Below, one piece after another: positions 31,501 to 42,149 of a stretch of 64,000 nucleotides of DNA. Origin of the DNA: Mantis religiosa (lineage: Eukaryota > Arthropoda > Insecta > Mantodea > Mantidae). The stretch spans positions 2,708,475 to 2,772,474 of the forward strand of contig JAUKNK010000152.1 in the NCBI GenBank assembly GCA_030765055.1. The letters run 5' to 3'. A program made the position numbers and the translations under genes. Below the pieces are notes generated by a model, which did not search any database, had not been told where the DNA came from, and saw only the letters and a program-made list of their open reading frames with translations. Position 1 is the first letter of the stretch. The number at the start of each line of letters is the position of its first letter.

Positions 31501-33240
31501 GGCTTGTTCCTTTCAAGATAGACAATTTGGAAGAAATTTAGCCATCATATGTAAAAGTGTTGCAAAACTCTTTTTACATAGGTGAATAAACATATTTGCA
31601 TTTTTTTTTTTTTAATTTTAATTTGACATTTGATTTTTGTAAGTCATTGATGATAAGTATTTAGCTAATACTAAATGCACTGTCTTGTACAGATCTTGAG
31701 GATGGTTTAGGAAACATAGTTATAGTATGCCATTAATTGCTTTGAAACAGAATATTAACATATATTTGTAGACTCTTTGTTTAGTTTAGGCACAGAAAGC
31801 TCTATTGAAAATTTGGGCCGTGCTAAGCACATATGAGCTACCCCCAATTTAAATTTGATCTATGTTGATATGAGTAGAAGATATGCTCAAAAGTGAATCG
31901 AGAGTGAATCTTGATTCACTTTTGTGCTTCACTGTCTCTACGCTTCTTTCAAGTTTATACTTTGAGGAGATATGCTGTTTGATTTCATGGCATATTGCTT
32001 GATATAAATTTTATAAAAGTAGCATATTTTAAAATTATATGTAAAGGTGAGTCACCTACCCCTATTTATTTTTTAATTTATGCAATGTGCTAAGTGACAT
32101 ATGTGACTTATATTTTTTTTAGATGCCTTCTAATGGATGATTTGCAGAACAGATTATAGAGGAGGGTAGATCACTCAGTGCACAAGTGTTGTATGGGATA
32201 GAATGCAATCATTATGTATGTCAATTCCAAAAACATCATACCCAGACAAAGAGAGCTTCAGTACAATTTTAGACTTCTTCAAACTTTTATTCATTAGTGT
32301 ACAATACACCTTTAAACACTCCACTGAAGGAGCAACTTATCACATGCATCACTTGACAATAATATTGGAATACAAAATGGAAGATCTACAGAGTGGGACC
32401 AATTGGACTTAAATCTTCAGCCAACACATGTTTTCGTTGCACAGCCATTTCAAAAAATGCTAAGAATTATAGAGATTGCTTTCACGTCTGTCACAAATTA
32501 CATCAGGTTTTAGCTCATATAGTAACTGTAATGACGGATGCAGTGTTTTTATTTGCGTTAAAACTACCAAAATGAGCTCGAAACACTATGAAGCTGTAAA
32601 AGGCATGTAAAGATCTGAGCTTACATATTCTTATAGAAACCTCTGCTCGCAAGGTAGCGTTGGCTAAACACTGCTCTGCCACTACAAGTTGCGTTCTAAT
32701 CATTCGTGCTCTGCTCAGAAATGTTATTACCCTTCCTTTATTTTACCTCTTGTGGCCTATAATTTGATATTATGATACAAATAACATTTTTATAACATTA
32801 TACGTGTTTACAAAATATAATTGCCATGTTTTCCACTGGCAGATTGATAAAATTTATAGTAGTAGGTATTTTAATATGGTCAGTATTGTGCTTGTCCCAT
32901 TCAATCAAGTTTCAAAAATGTCACAAATGCAAAGTGGTTTTAGCCATTTGCACCTGCATCAATGCTTGGTGTGAATGAACGCTCCATGTACATATTCAGT
33001 ATTTGAAACCTTTCAAGTAATGTCGGTGGCTGTCATTTTGATTACTGTGTTGATGAAATCCACATTGGCAATTTATTTTTCTGTTTAACCAAGAACTTAA
33101 CACTTTCAAAACTCCTTTGTCAGTGAAACAAGATTTAAGCATGAAAAAAAAAAAAAAAAAGCTATTAGTTCCTAAAAAGTGAAGGCTAACTATGTAACTT
33201 GGTTTACAACACCAGATATGGTACAGATTATGAAGGGTCA
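31501..33240. other. AT-rich non-coding DNA
   Basis: No domain recognised. An A-run lies at 33144-33161. A palindrome AAAGTGAATC...GATTCACTTTTG sits near 31890-31925. Confidence 0.4.
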
Positions 33241-33251
33241 CAAAGCTAAGC

Positions 33252-35894
33252 ATGGTCCCTAATTATCAGATTGTCATACTTACTCATATTGAAGGAAAAT
33301 TTGAGTCTTGCACAGTAGAATTAACACATTTTAATTTATTAATTACTTGTATATATAGGCCCCCTAACAGTAGCCTTGACCTGCTTATTGACTGCTTGGA
33401 AATAATAAATCAAACAGCATTAAACAAAGGAAAGAAACATGTAATCATAGGTGATCTAAATGTAAACTTTCTAGATAGCACACCAAAACCAGAGCTAATG
33501 TGCATGCTAAATTCTTTTGGAATGGAGCCAGTAGTATTTGTGCCCACTAGAGTAACACCACATTGTCAAACAGCACTAGACCAAATTATTATAAACAAAA
33601 ACCTATGGGAATATAGCTTGCAGGTAATTGAAACAGGATTTTCAGACCACTTAGCACAGATTATAAGTATTAAAAGCAAAATCAGATGTAGGTTACCAAA
33701 CAAAAAGCTCGGCTATAAATACATAAGGATGATCAAAGAAAATAACTTAGATTATTTAAATTACTTACTACAAAAACAGTCATGGGATCTAGTATACCAA
33801 TACCACTCAGTAGATGATGCATATAATGAGTTTTTTAATACTTTCAATTATTGCTTTCAAACAGCATTACCAAAAACAAGAGTGCCAATTCGGCAACCAA
33901 AAAACAGATGGATAACACCTGGTATTATAAATTCAAGTCACAGAATGAAATTTCTTAGTAGAATCATAAAAGCTGGAAATGTGTCGGAACAATTCAAAAC
34001 CTACTATAAAAAATACAAACATATATATACCAAAGTATTGGTTGAAGCAAAAAAACTGCATAATGCAAGGTTTATACATGAATCACAAAATAAATCAAAA
34101 GCCATGTGGACCTTAATTAAACGAGAAATTAAACAAGATAAGAATATCCCCAAGAATATACACCTTAGAAACAAGGGAATTAAAATAAGTGACCCAAAAC
34201 AAGTAGCCAATCTTTTTAATAACTATTACACAAATATAGTTCAAAATAGTTCGAATGATAGCCTGAAGAAAGATTTCCCACAGCCAAATAGATATCCAAA
34301 ACAATGCAATAGTATGTATTTAACCCCAGTCACAGAAATGGAGCTGGAAAGCATAATCAAGGGTTTGAAATGTAAATCATCTTGTGGTATTGATGAAATT
34401 CCTGACAGTGTTATAAAGAACTGCTACCAAAATTTAATAAAACCCCTATGTTACATAATAAACCTCTCACTATCAACGGGTGAATTTCCAGAAAAATTGA
34501 AGGTGGCTAAGGTGAAACCTCTCTTTAAGAAGGGGGAAGAATTTGATGTAGGTAACTATAGACCTGTATCACTACTATCCGTTTTTTCAAAATTAATAGA
34601 AAAAGTAATGTACGTCAGACTTACATCATTCCTCGATAAACACAGTATAATAACAAACAAACAACATGGATTTCGTAAAGACAAGTCAATAAACACAGCA
34701 ATAGCAGATTTTGTTAAACGTATATATGAATCTATGGATAAAAAAGAAGAAAATATTGGTATATTTTTAGATTTGTCAAAGGCATTCGACTTAGTAGACC
34801 ACAAAATTTTATTGGAAAAACTAGCTGTTATTGGTATACGTGGAACAGTGAACAAGTGGTTTAAAGAATATTTAACATCCCGACAACAGATGGTAGAAAT
34901 CACTTATACACATGTAAATACAAATGAAATTACAACATATTTATCATCTATGGCAGTAATAAAATATGGTGTCCCCCAAGGTTCAATTCTTGGACCTGTT
35001 TTATTTCTGATATATATAAATGATCTAGAGTGTTCCTTAAAAAATAGTTATCCAACATTATTTGCTGATGATACAAACTTATATATTTCTGGTTACAACT
35101 TGAGATCCTTAAAATTTAAGATAGAACAGACAATGTCTGAATTGCTAAACTGGTTCAACATTAATAGATTATTAATAAATACAGAAAAAACAACAGCAAT
35201 AGCTTTTCATCATAAACAAAATACACTTGCCAGTCATCCCTTTATAGAGTTCCAGGGCAAATATATCTCATACACAGATAGTACAAAATTTCTAGGGGTA
35301 TGGGTGGATAATAATTTAAAGTGGTCGGCTCACATTCAAAAACTATCTCAAAAACTGAGTAAAATAACTTATGCCATCACAGTCATTTCAAAAATCATGG
35401 ACTTGAAATCGGTCATATCTTTATATCATGCATATTTTCAATCTGTTCTTAGCTTTGGAATATTATTTTGGGGTAATTCAATAGGAGCAAAATCTATTTT
35501 TAAAATGCAAAAACGGGCAATTAGGATAATACTACATGTTAATAAAAGAACCAGTTGTAGGCCATTATTTAAGGAATTATATATATTGCCCCTCCCCTGT
35601 ATTTACATATATGAAACATTATGCTACATAAAAAATAATCTCAGTATGTACACAACAAACTCACAGATACATTCTCATGATACCAGAAGAAAAGATAACC
35701 TTCATGTAATCACACATAGCACTAGTTCTTTTGAAAAAAGTTTTGTATATACTGGCCTCCAGCTTTATAATAAATTACCCAATTATCTGAAGCAAATACC
35801 TGCACTGCATCGATTTAGAATTTGTCTCAAAAAACTTCTTTCACTCCATTGTTTTTATAGCATAAAAGAATATTATGATTACTTTGACAATTGA
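33252..35894 (+). CDS. Uninterrupted LINE-C ORF2: endonuclease (N-truncated) and reverse transcriptase
   Basis: 880 codons without a stop. The APE endonuclease lacks its first part but keeps CIYRPPN (33-39), GDLN (67-70) and the SDH active-site end (131-133). A long linker follows (NRWITPGIINSSHRMKF), then KCKSSCGIDEIPDSVIK, VKPLFKKGEEFDVGNYRPVS, QHGFRKDKS, DLSKAFDLVDHKILL, GVPQGSILGP, the catalytic FADDT near 604, and the thumb (FLGVWVDNNLKW). It is a CR1/Jockey-type LINE related to LINE-A and LINE-D. The open frame shows a young copy. The start Met is arbitrary: the true N-terminus was lost by 5' truncation. Confidence 0.93.
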   Translation: MVPNYQIVILTHIEGKFESCTVELTHFNLLITCIYRPPNSSLDLLIDCLEIINQTALNKGKKHVIIGDLNVNFLDSTPKPELMCMLNSFGMEPVVFVPTRVTPHCQTALDQIIINKNLWEYSLQVIETGFSDHLAQIISIKSKIRCRLPNKKLGYKYIRMIKENNLDYLNYLLQKQSWDLVYQYHSVDDAYNEFFNTFNYCFQTALPKTRVPIRQPKNRWITPGIINSSHRMKFLSRIIKAGNVSEQFKTYYKKYKHIYTKVLVEAKKLHNARFIHESQNKSKAMWTLIKREIKQDKNIPKNIHLRNKGIKISDPKQVANLFNNYYTNIVQNSSNDSLKKDFPQPNRYPKQCNSMYLTPVTEMELESIIKGLKCKSSCGIDEIPDSVIKNCYQNLIKPLCYIINLSLSTGEFPEKLKVAKVKPLFKKGEEFDVGNYRPVSLLSVFSKLIEKVMYVRLTSFLDKHSIITNKQHGFRKDKSINTAIADFVKRIYESMDKKEENIGIFLDLSKAFDLVDHKILLEKLAVIGIRGTVNKWFKEYLTSRQQMVEITYTHVNTNEITTYLSSMAVIKYGVPQGSILGPVLFLIYINDLECSLKNSYPTLFADDTNLYISGYNLRSLKFKIEQTMSELLNWFNINRLLINTEKTTAIAFHHKQNTLASHPFIEFQGKYISYTDSTKFLGVWVDNNLKWSAHIQKLSQKLSKITYAITVISKIMDLKSVISLYHAYFQSVLSFGILFWGNSIGAKSIFKMQKRAIRIILHVNKRTSCRPLFKELYILPLPCIYIYETLCYIKNNLSMYTTNSQIHSHDTRRKDNLHVITHSTSSFEKSFVYTGLQLYNKLPNYLKQIPALHRFRICLKKLLSLHCFYSIKEYYDYFDN

Positions 35895-35967
35895 TTTTGT
35901 TAATGTTAATGATGTTAATGTTTTATAGTATAGGTGAATTGTTTGAATATGTTAACTACAAGTGAAC

Positions 35968-36057
<90 letters not shown>

Positions 36058-36205
36058 CATTATCATTATACTGTACATACAGTTGAATTTTCATTCCAAA
36101 CTTGTGTTGTATATATGTATATTGTATAATTTTTAGTTATAAGTACTTGACGTGTCCTATATCATGTAATATGATCAAAAGGATGAATAAAAACTAACTA
36201 ACTTA
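35895..36205 (+). other. LINE-C 3' UTR with (ATT)n and AACT-type tail
   Basis: Contains about 27 ATT units (35970-36050) and ends GGATGAATAAAAACTAACTAACTT, a short tandem tail in place of poly(A), as in CR1-type LINEs. GGCTCGCAACAG just after it (36213) recalls the LTR end at 31278. Confidence 0.75.
35970..36050. repeat. (ATT)n microsatellite
   Basis: About 27 uninterrupted trinucleotides within the LINE-C 3' UTR. Confidence 0.97.
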
Positions 36206-36209
36206 TGTT

Positions 36210-37690
36210 TTTGGCTCGCAACAGAACCAGTAGCAATAGTAAATTTGTAACTAAAACACAGACAATAAAGACAAGGAGAAAGGAAAAACACAAAATAATG
36301 TGACATTACTAATCTAAACCTTGTATGCCAACTGCTACATGTTCCATGTTGCTCTTTTGGAAAGCATTTGTTTATGACCTTGCTGGTTTTATATGCATGA
36401 AAAACCGTTATTTATTTCAGCTTTTCGCAGCTTCTGATCCTCATTCAGGGCTATAAGTATTAATGATGGGTGCATACATTACCGAATAGAAGGACAGAGC
36501 TGCAATAACAGCTCTTGTGTTAAAAGGGTCAATGTTTTCACATAAGACTATAAACTGTGGGTTGCTTAGATGAGAATAAATAGGGGCAGCTGACTCACCT
36601 GGTATATTAGTAATTTCATACATGTTATAGACAAATTAATGTGTAAGTAGATTCATTTGTAACATTGCTTCTAGTACTACTACAGTCAATAAGTTTGTGG
36701 ACTGAGTGCCTAGTGACACTGTGATATAAATTAATAGATTTCCAACAGTATGGTGTTGTGTGAATTATTCTCTCATCCCAGCTAGAGGCAGCTGTCTGCT
36801 AAGAATTAATGGAACCATGGTCTCTGTTGTGAAAGTTATGGAATGTGCATGTAACTTAAAAATTTCATAGTTTGAGAAATGAGCAATAAGTTCTGCTAAA
36901 AGTAGGCCAGTTCACCAGCAAATCATTTTGGATAATCAGGCAAGCTTATGATGCTAATGCCTGAGACTGCAGTGCTGTGTTTAAGTGACAGAGATAATGA
37001 GCAAAGTGTTTGGCCACAAATGATCTGAACTGAATTCAGATTGAAGTTGCAATGTTACTATGTGCCATCTCCTACCAATTAAAGCAGCAGCATAGATCAC
37101 TGCTGGTATGTGATACAGAATTCTGTCTGATAACCTGAACACAGCACATAAAATAACATCAGTGTGAAGTTTGCATAGTTGTAGTGCTCATGATGATCTG
37201 ACCCTTTTAACTGGATCATAACAAGAAATGAAACATGGTGTTTTCTTTACCATATTCAACTGAGATGACAATTGTTCACTTGGAAATTGTGATTGTGTTA
37301 ACAAAAAAACACAGTAAGGCAGGTCAACTGTTGACACAGTACCTGCTACACTACTACAGCTGTCCCAGAGGAACTTGTAAAGCACAGGTCATCATTCTGT
37401 CATAGTCATCAGAACATCCTGTACAAGTTGTTCTTTTCCTTGATTACAGTTTATTCTACCAAGGACATTATTTATGAACTGTCAAAAGAAAAGTTGAAAA
37501 TGAAAAGGAAAATGGTACTTTCCTGCCAATATGTTTTAGAGCAGCCAACAATGACTTTTGAGGGACAATTTGGATCCACATAAATTGAATGGAAATTGGC
37601 ATGAGATCTGGCTTCTGGTTTTTTTTATACTGCAGATACCAGTCCACAAACTTAATGGCTACTATGTATGAACCTGCTAGGTGAAATGCA
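36210..37690. other. Non-coding, probable intron
   Basis: No domain or repeat recognised; stops in all frames at short intervals. Confidence 0.4.
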
Positions 37691-37704
37691 AATAACCAGA
37701 TTTT

Positions 37705-38034
37705 AATTGAAGAAACTCTTTGTAGTCAGTTTTTAACTCCTCATAATTTACATTTTTATATTATTGAGGGACTAATTTCGGAAGCCATTGCATCCATTTT
37801 CAATTACAACCAATTCAACATTTGATAGTGCATACCTGGGAGCATATTTTGGTTGTTTATGCATATTTGGATGCATATTTTGGCAATTTTTAATGCATAT
37901 ATTTCTCAATGTGCTTCCAAAACTAGTCCCTCAATAATATATAAAAATGTAAGTGACAAGATATTAAAAACTGATTACAAGTAGTTTTTTCAGTTAATTT
38001 TGACGTCAGTGTTACTAAATTCCTCCAATCATGC
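37705..38034 (+). mobile_element. Small foldback insertion with 13-bp target duplication
   Basis: ATAACCAGATTTT at 37692-37704 and again at 38035-38047. Arms of about 70 bp (TTACATTTTTATATTATTGAGGGACTA left and its inverse to 37990) differ in several places. A tail (GACGTCAGTGTTACTAAATTCC) follows the right arm only and recurs, inverted, beside the foldback at 4780-5014. GAAATTAGTC / AAAACTAGTC next to the arms is a degraded hammerhead 3' strand. Confidence 0.82.
37812..37925. repeat. TGCATAT-rich repeat inside the foldback
   Basis: CAACATTTGATAGTGCAT, GGTTGTTTATGCATATTTGG, GCATATTTTGGCAA and TGCATATATTTCTCAA match 40318-40445 closely. Probably the end of a hAT-type element nested in the foldback. 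Confidence 0.6.
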
Positions 38035-38163
38035 ATAACCAGATTTTGTTGAACTGGGTTACTTCATGTTCACAGTTGTTTATAGTACAAAAGAAGAATG
38101 TGCTCTCCAGCTGTTTTTATGTTTGCAAGCTTCTTGCAAAAATGTTAACAGGAATATATAATT

Positions 38164-38356
38164 TTTTAAAGTAATGAATCGGTAATTCAAACACAAACAT
38201 CACTTAAATTAGCCGTACTTGTTTTATTTAACATGTTTCGGAGAACAGTTTGTCCCTATCGTCAGCAGGTAAGTGATGTTTGTATTTGAATTACCGACTC
38301 ATTACTTTCAAATGTTAAATACATCACCGTTTCTAACCTTTTGCTTTAAATATTAA
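38164..38356 (+). mobile_element. Minimal foldback with 12-bp target duplication and hammerhead-like loop
   Basis: GAATATATAATT at 38152-38163 and 38357-38368. Arms of about 41 bp (AAAGTAATGAATCGGTAATTC... and inverse ending 38308). A 48-nt tail (38309-38356) is on the right only. The spacer carries a minus-strand hammerhead-like motif. The same pattern as the larger PLE foldbacks in 193 bp. Confidence 0.8.
38232..38268 (-). ncRNA. Hammerhead-like motif in the minimal foldback
   Basis: CTGACGA (38265-38259), an imperfect stem II (GGGAC...GTTCTC), GAAAC (38239-38235), then AT and GTT. Stem I is not evident. Confidence 0.5.
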
Positions 38357-38407
38357 GAATATATAATTCTGAGTAAGTCACTTCATGGATTTGTATTTTT
38401 TCTACAG

Positions 38408-38600
38408 GAAAAGCCCATGTCTTTCTGCAGTCTCAATGAATCGAGCAGTCCGTTCTCGCCCTGCTAAGCACAGTTCTATAGCAAAAACTAGCCCAAAGGG
38501 ATGCTGCATAAGAAAATACAGACCTTCATCATCACCTTTGGGAATTGACACAAGTATAGGCTTATCTGAAATGCAAGTTTCTGATGCTCCAAACTCATAG
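38408..38600 (+). CDS. Probable host terminal exon (unknown gene)
   Basis: Acceptor TTTTTTCTACAG ends at 38407. In the phase set by the 28176-28267 exon it reads KSPCLSAVSMNRAVRSRPAK, then SPKGCCIRKYRPSSSPLG, to a TAG at 38598-38600. AATAAA lies 18 bases on (38618-38623), a fitting poly(A) signal. The CC pair could be a lipidation site, but that is a guess. The predicted intron of about 10.1 kb is full of retroelements on both strands. Gene identity unknown. Confidence 0.5.
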
Positions 38601-38617
38601 TAGAAACCTGGATGTGA

Positions 38618-38623
38618 AATAAA
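38618..38623 (+). promoter_or_regulatory. Candidate poly(A) signal of the host exon
   Basis: AATAAA 18 bases after the putative stop codon. Confidence 0.4.
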
Positions 38624-38639
38624 CTTAGCTCTTTAATAG

Positions 38640-39440
38640 ACAAAATTGTTATAAAGTTCAAGAGTTTGTTGACTTTTATACGCATAAGAGCATGTTGAAA
38701 AGCTGTCTGGGAAGCAAATGTCCATTAAGCATGAAAATGACATGCCCTGAGACAGCAGTGTTAGTTGAGATTTAACATTCCAACCTATTTTTTTTAGAAA
38801 AATTTTTCACAAGGAAGATGTAAGAATATGATCCTTAAAGTTGTTCAATGACAGCCTAATTCTAATGATTTGTGTTAATTTATTTTCCTTCATTTCTTAT
38901 TTACCTTCCCATATTTACTATCCCATTTGATTTCTTCCTGTGCTGTTTATTTCCCATTGACATACTATAATCAATAGTATTGAGAAATATATGCAAATGT
39001 TTGTTTTTATTGTCATTGAAACATGCTAACTATCTGTATCATGCCAAATTAAGGATATTTGAAAATGGCTGTTTGTGCATATTTTGTGGTTAGTGCATGT
39101 TTCTTAAATTTTGTCTAAAATCTATCTAGTTTTTGTGTCACATTACCTGGTTAATAGCACTCTTGAAAAAGACACATCTCTTTCCTCAAGTATAATATAT
39201 TGTACTTGTCATTGCAAAGAGCTTTTGATCTGTTCCCGTAATATAACGAGACTAACATTCTTGGAAAACGCAGTTTCCTTTTTATCTCATTGATATATTG
39301 ACCTTGGAATCATTAGGCTCAGTGAAAAGAGCCTGTCATCGTAAAGAAAGACATAACTACAGGTAAATGCTTCTTCCCCTCCCCCCTTTAAACTGGCAAA
39401 GGTTAATGCACCAGATTTTCTTTCTTTGCCTCTTTTTTTT
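38640..39440. other. Non-coding DNA downstream of the host exon
   Basis: No coding or RNA feature recognised. TTGAGAAATATATGCA near 38975 and TGCATATTTTGTGG near 39075 echo the TGCATAT repeats. Confidence 0.35.
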
Positions 39441-39700
39441 TCCACTTCCTCCAATGTTAAGTTATATTGGACAATCAATTAAATGGGTGAACTGATGATG
39501 CTCAAATAAGCCCAGGTTCCATAGAGCTTATAGTTCCCAGATATTCATCTTTGAGAATAAGGGAAGCCCCCCCCCCCCCCAAAAAAAAACCTTATTCGGA
39601 TAACTTGGCCAACTGAGATTAGAACACAGAACCTCTTGAACGTGTTGCTTGCTACCGAGGCGGGCAACATCTCCAAGCATATATTCATTTAATAGTTGCA
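39440..39700 (+). repeat. Dispersed repeat, also present inverted at about 55240-55400
   Basis: CCTCCAATGTTAAG, TTGGACAAT, AATGGGTGAA, GATGCTCAAAT, CCATAGAGCTTA and AATAAGGG occur in the same order, inverted, at 55255-55405. A C-run/A-run sits at 39569-39590. The minus strand near 39600-39660 has tRNA-like wording (CGGTAGCAAGC). Confidence 0.6.
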
Positions 39701-39846
39701 CAATAGTTAAGGTGTTAGCTGTTCTGCTTCTGCTTTTGCAGTGGTGTATTGTGGAGCACACTGCCCAGTTTGCATCTTGCCGTTTTGTGGTTCTTGTAAC
39801 AACATTTAGAAAATGCTGGTTTACTGGGAAAAATACAAGTCAGCCA

Positions 39847-39956
39847 GAGAATTTAATGTTATGCTGACATGTTGCCATGGTAGCTCAGTGGTTTAGAGCA
39901 ATCCGATGGAAACCAGAAGATCCATGCTTCAAACCCCAGCTATGGTATTCCACCTA
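39847..39956 (+). mobile_element. tRNA-derived SINE head
   Basis: AGAATTTAATGTTATG, then CATGGTAGCTCAGTGG (A box) and TGCTTCAAACCCCAGC (weak B box). The same head as at 25800; the tail is missing. Confidence 0.6.
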
Positions 39957-40185
39957 CTCAAAAGTGCAGGATTACTAAAGTTGAGAGAAATTAGTAAAGT
40001 GCTGCATGGGAAACAGTGTGCTAATGTAGAAGTTGATCCATCATTATTAGCAAAATTTAAGTTTTGCCCCTTTACTTCTTGTGATGTGGAGAGAGCCTTT
40101 TCTCTCTACAAATGTTTTTACTGAAAAGAGAAATAGATTATGCCAGAAAATATAGAAAAGGTAATTGTTTCACATTGTTTCTTAA
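39957..40185 (+). pseudogene. hAT transposase C-terminal (dimerisation) fragment
   Basis: LLAKFKFCPFTSCDVERAFS then LYK, a stop, and ENIEKVIVSHCF match the conserved hAT C-terminal block (pattern S-x-VER-x-FS-x-YK, then NIE-type helix). Only about 70 residues survive with stops. The TGCATAT repeats at 40318-40445 are probably the 3' end of the same element. Confidence 0.65.
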
Positions 40186-40317
40186 TGGAAGAGTACTGTA
40201 AATAGATTACAATATTTTCAAACTTTGGTTAATAGCGTTCACTTGCAGTAAATGTGCATAGATGTTCAGTAATTTGAATAGTTTTTAATTATTGCCGTGT
40301 ATTATTATCACCAAAAT

Positions 40318-40445
40318 TCAACATTTGATTGTGCATGCGTGGGTGCATATTTTGGTTATTTATGCATATTTAGGTGCATATTTTGGCAACTTTTAGTGCA
40401 TATATGCATGCATAATTTCAGGTTTTAGTGCATATATTTCTCAAC
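40318..40445 (+). repeat. TGCATAT-rich repeat (hAT end?)
   Basis: Several TGCATATTT / GTGCATATAT words; sister copy at 37812-37925. The plain link to hAT is its position just after the transposase fragment. Confidence 0.55.
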
Positions 40446-41008
40446 ACTAATTATTGGTAAACATTGACACTCAATTCCTAAATGGAACATTTTTTCTCCA
40501 ATGTAATTACTGGGTGATTATGGCTGAATTATCGGAGTTCAAGTTAGCTCTATGGTACACAGAATTATCAAAGGTATAAAATATTAAAGAGTTGCTTAAA
40601 GCGTGACACAAGAATTTGTGATACTTGCTTTTGAGTAGTTTTATAATTTATTTTAAATTTCAAATGTAGTTGTAATTTAAGAAAATGTTATCTTTATCAT
40701 TCAGAGAAATACAATTAAACCTTACAATACAAATTCTTCCAGTATACAAAACGGGTAACTGTATTAGTATATTAATTTTATTTATAAATAATTATTATGC
40801 TTCAGCTCATATTCATTGAAAAATTGAAAACTAGCTTAGCCTTCAGGATGTAACTTTCTGCAGTCTTAAGCTGTATGGTATGTTGTAAACAATCAACTGA
40901 TGCTGTAAACTGTTGTGTTGTCAGATTGCTTAACATTTTTCACAGCGGGCCTCTGGTACTCGTTTTCTAGCTGTAAACTAGATTCTTTTAGCATGGTTGA
41001 TTTAATAA
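40446..41008. other. Non-coding AT-rich DNA
   Basis: Nothing recognised. Confidence 0.4.
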
Positions 41009-41010
41009 TA

Positions 41011-41011
41011 A

Positions 41012-41042
<31 letters not shown>

Positions 41043-41090
41043 AAGAAGAAGAAGAAGAAGAAGAAGAAGAAGAAAAAGAAGAAGAAGAAA
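41011..41090. repeat. (AAG)n microsatellite
   Basis: About 25 AAG units with one AAA interruption. In one frame it reads as poly-Arg, which is not a protein signal. Confidence 0.97.
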
Positions 41091-41639
41091 ATGCAGTAAA
41101 TAATAGAGCTGGAGTAACTAAATGTTTTGAAGAATATTTTAACTAGTTTGTGCAAAATAAGATTTGTAAATTATTTGGATTTCAAAAGTTTTACTTGTGT
41201 AGATATTATTATTAATAATGAACACAACATAAGCATTTATCTATGATTTACCTTGAAGCAGTCTGGTGCTCATATGTCAATATTGCAACAATATTCATCA
41301 CCAACAATGTGTTATTCTATCAGATTTTTTTTTTTCAAATGTAATTGCAAACTATATATCAGATTTATCATTTAAACCAAGTAAGGTTGTAAATCACCAT
41401 GTAATGGATGCTCTTATGAGAAATTATTTAATTGTAACGAACAAAACTGCCTGCATATTGGAATAAATTAGAGAGAAAAGACTATGAAAAAATATAAGAA
41501 ATGAGTATTAATTGATACTTCTGAAGTCATTATCATTAACATTCTAAGTGATATGGAGAAAAAAATACATATGAGTACCATAAACACAGGCATATGCTGT
41601 GCATTTCGTCATCTCATTACTTTCATTTTAAAATCAATA

Positions 41640-42060
41640 CAGGTAACACAAATGTCAATATATGGGGTAGCATCAAAGTGATTGCATAAGCTTAGGTGTT
41701 CTACAGATGTCAATATGGTTGCTAGGAAACAGGAAATGCCATTCACAATACAAACAAGAGTTTTCACAAAATTTTTACAAAACAAGAAAGAAGTTTTGCT
41801 TACCAAAGTGGTAGAGGAAATGGAGAGAACATTTTGAGTCAAATCCACCAACACATGAGGCTGCTTTCAATTTAATTAATGAATTTGAAACTGAAGGTTC
41901 TGTTTTGGATAAATCTTGCAGTGGGCATTCTAGGAGAGCACAAACTGACGAAGCTGAGCTCAATATCTGTTTGGCTGCTATGATTATTCCAAAGAAGTTG
42001 AGAAGGTTATTAGAGGTAGATTTTCCAGAAATAATACCTCGATTGAAGGATATTACATAA
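41640..42060 (+). pseudogene. Possible HTH-bearing transposase-related relic
   Basis: The plus strand gives THEAAFNLINEFETEGSVLD followed by KSCSGHSRRAQTDE, resembling the helix-turn-helix region upstream of transposases (an FETGS-V-D-K-x-RSG-R-PR pattern), then LRRLLEVDFPEIIPRL. Frame breaks occur upstream. Family uncertain. Confidence 0.3.
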
Positions 42061-42149
42061 GAACTTCAAAGCAAAAATTCCACGCCTGATAACATGGGTT
42101 GTTGGAAGGTGATCCAAACAGGTATTTAAGTGTAATTAATATAATTTTG

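Noticed and set aside
39490..39540. CTGATGATGCTC as another hammerhead
   Set aside because: No stem II hairpin and no GAAA strand follows.
40915..41103. Open frame with a long poly-Arg run
   Set aside because: Produced by the (AAG)n microsatellite; no flanking domain.
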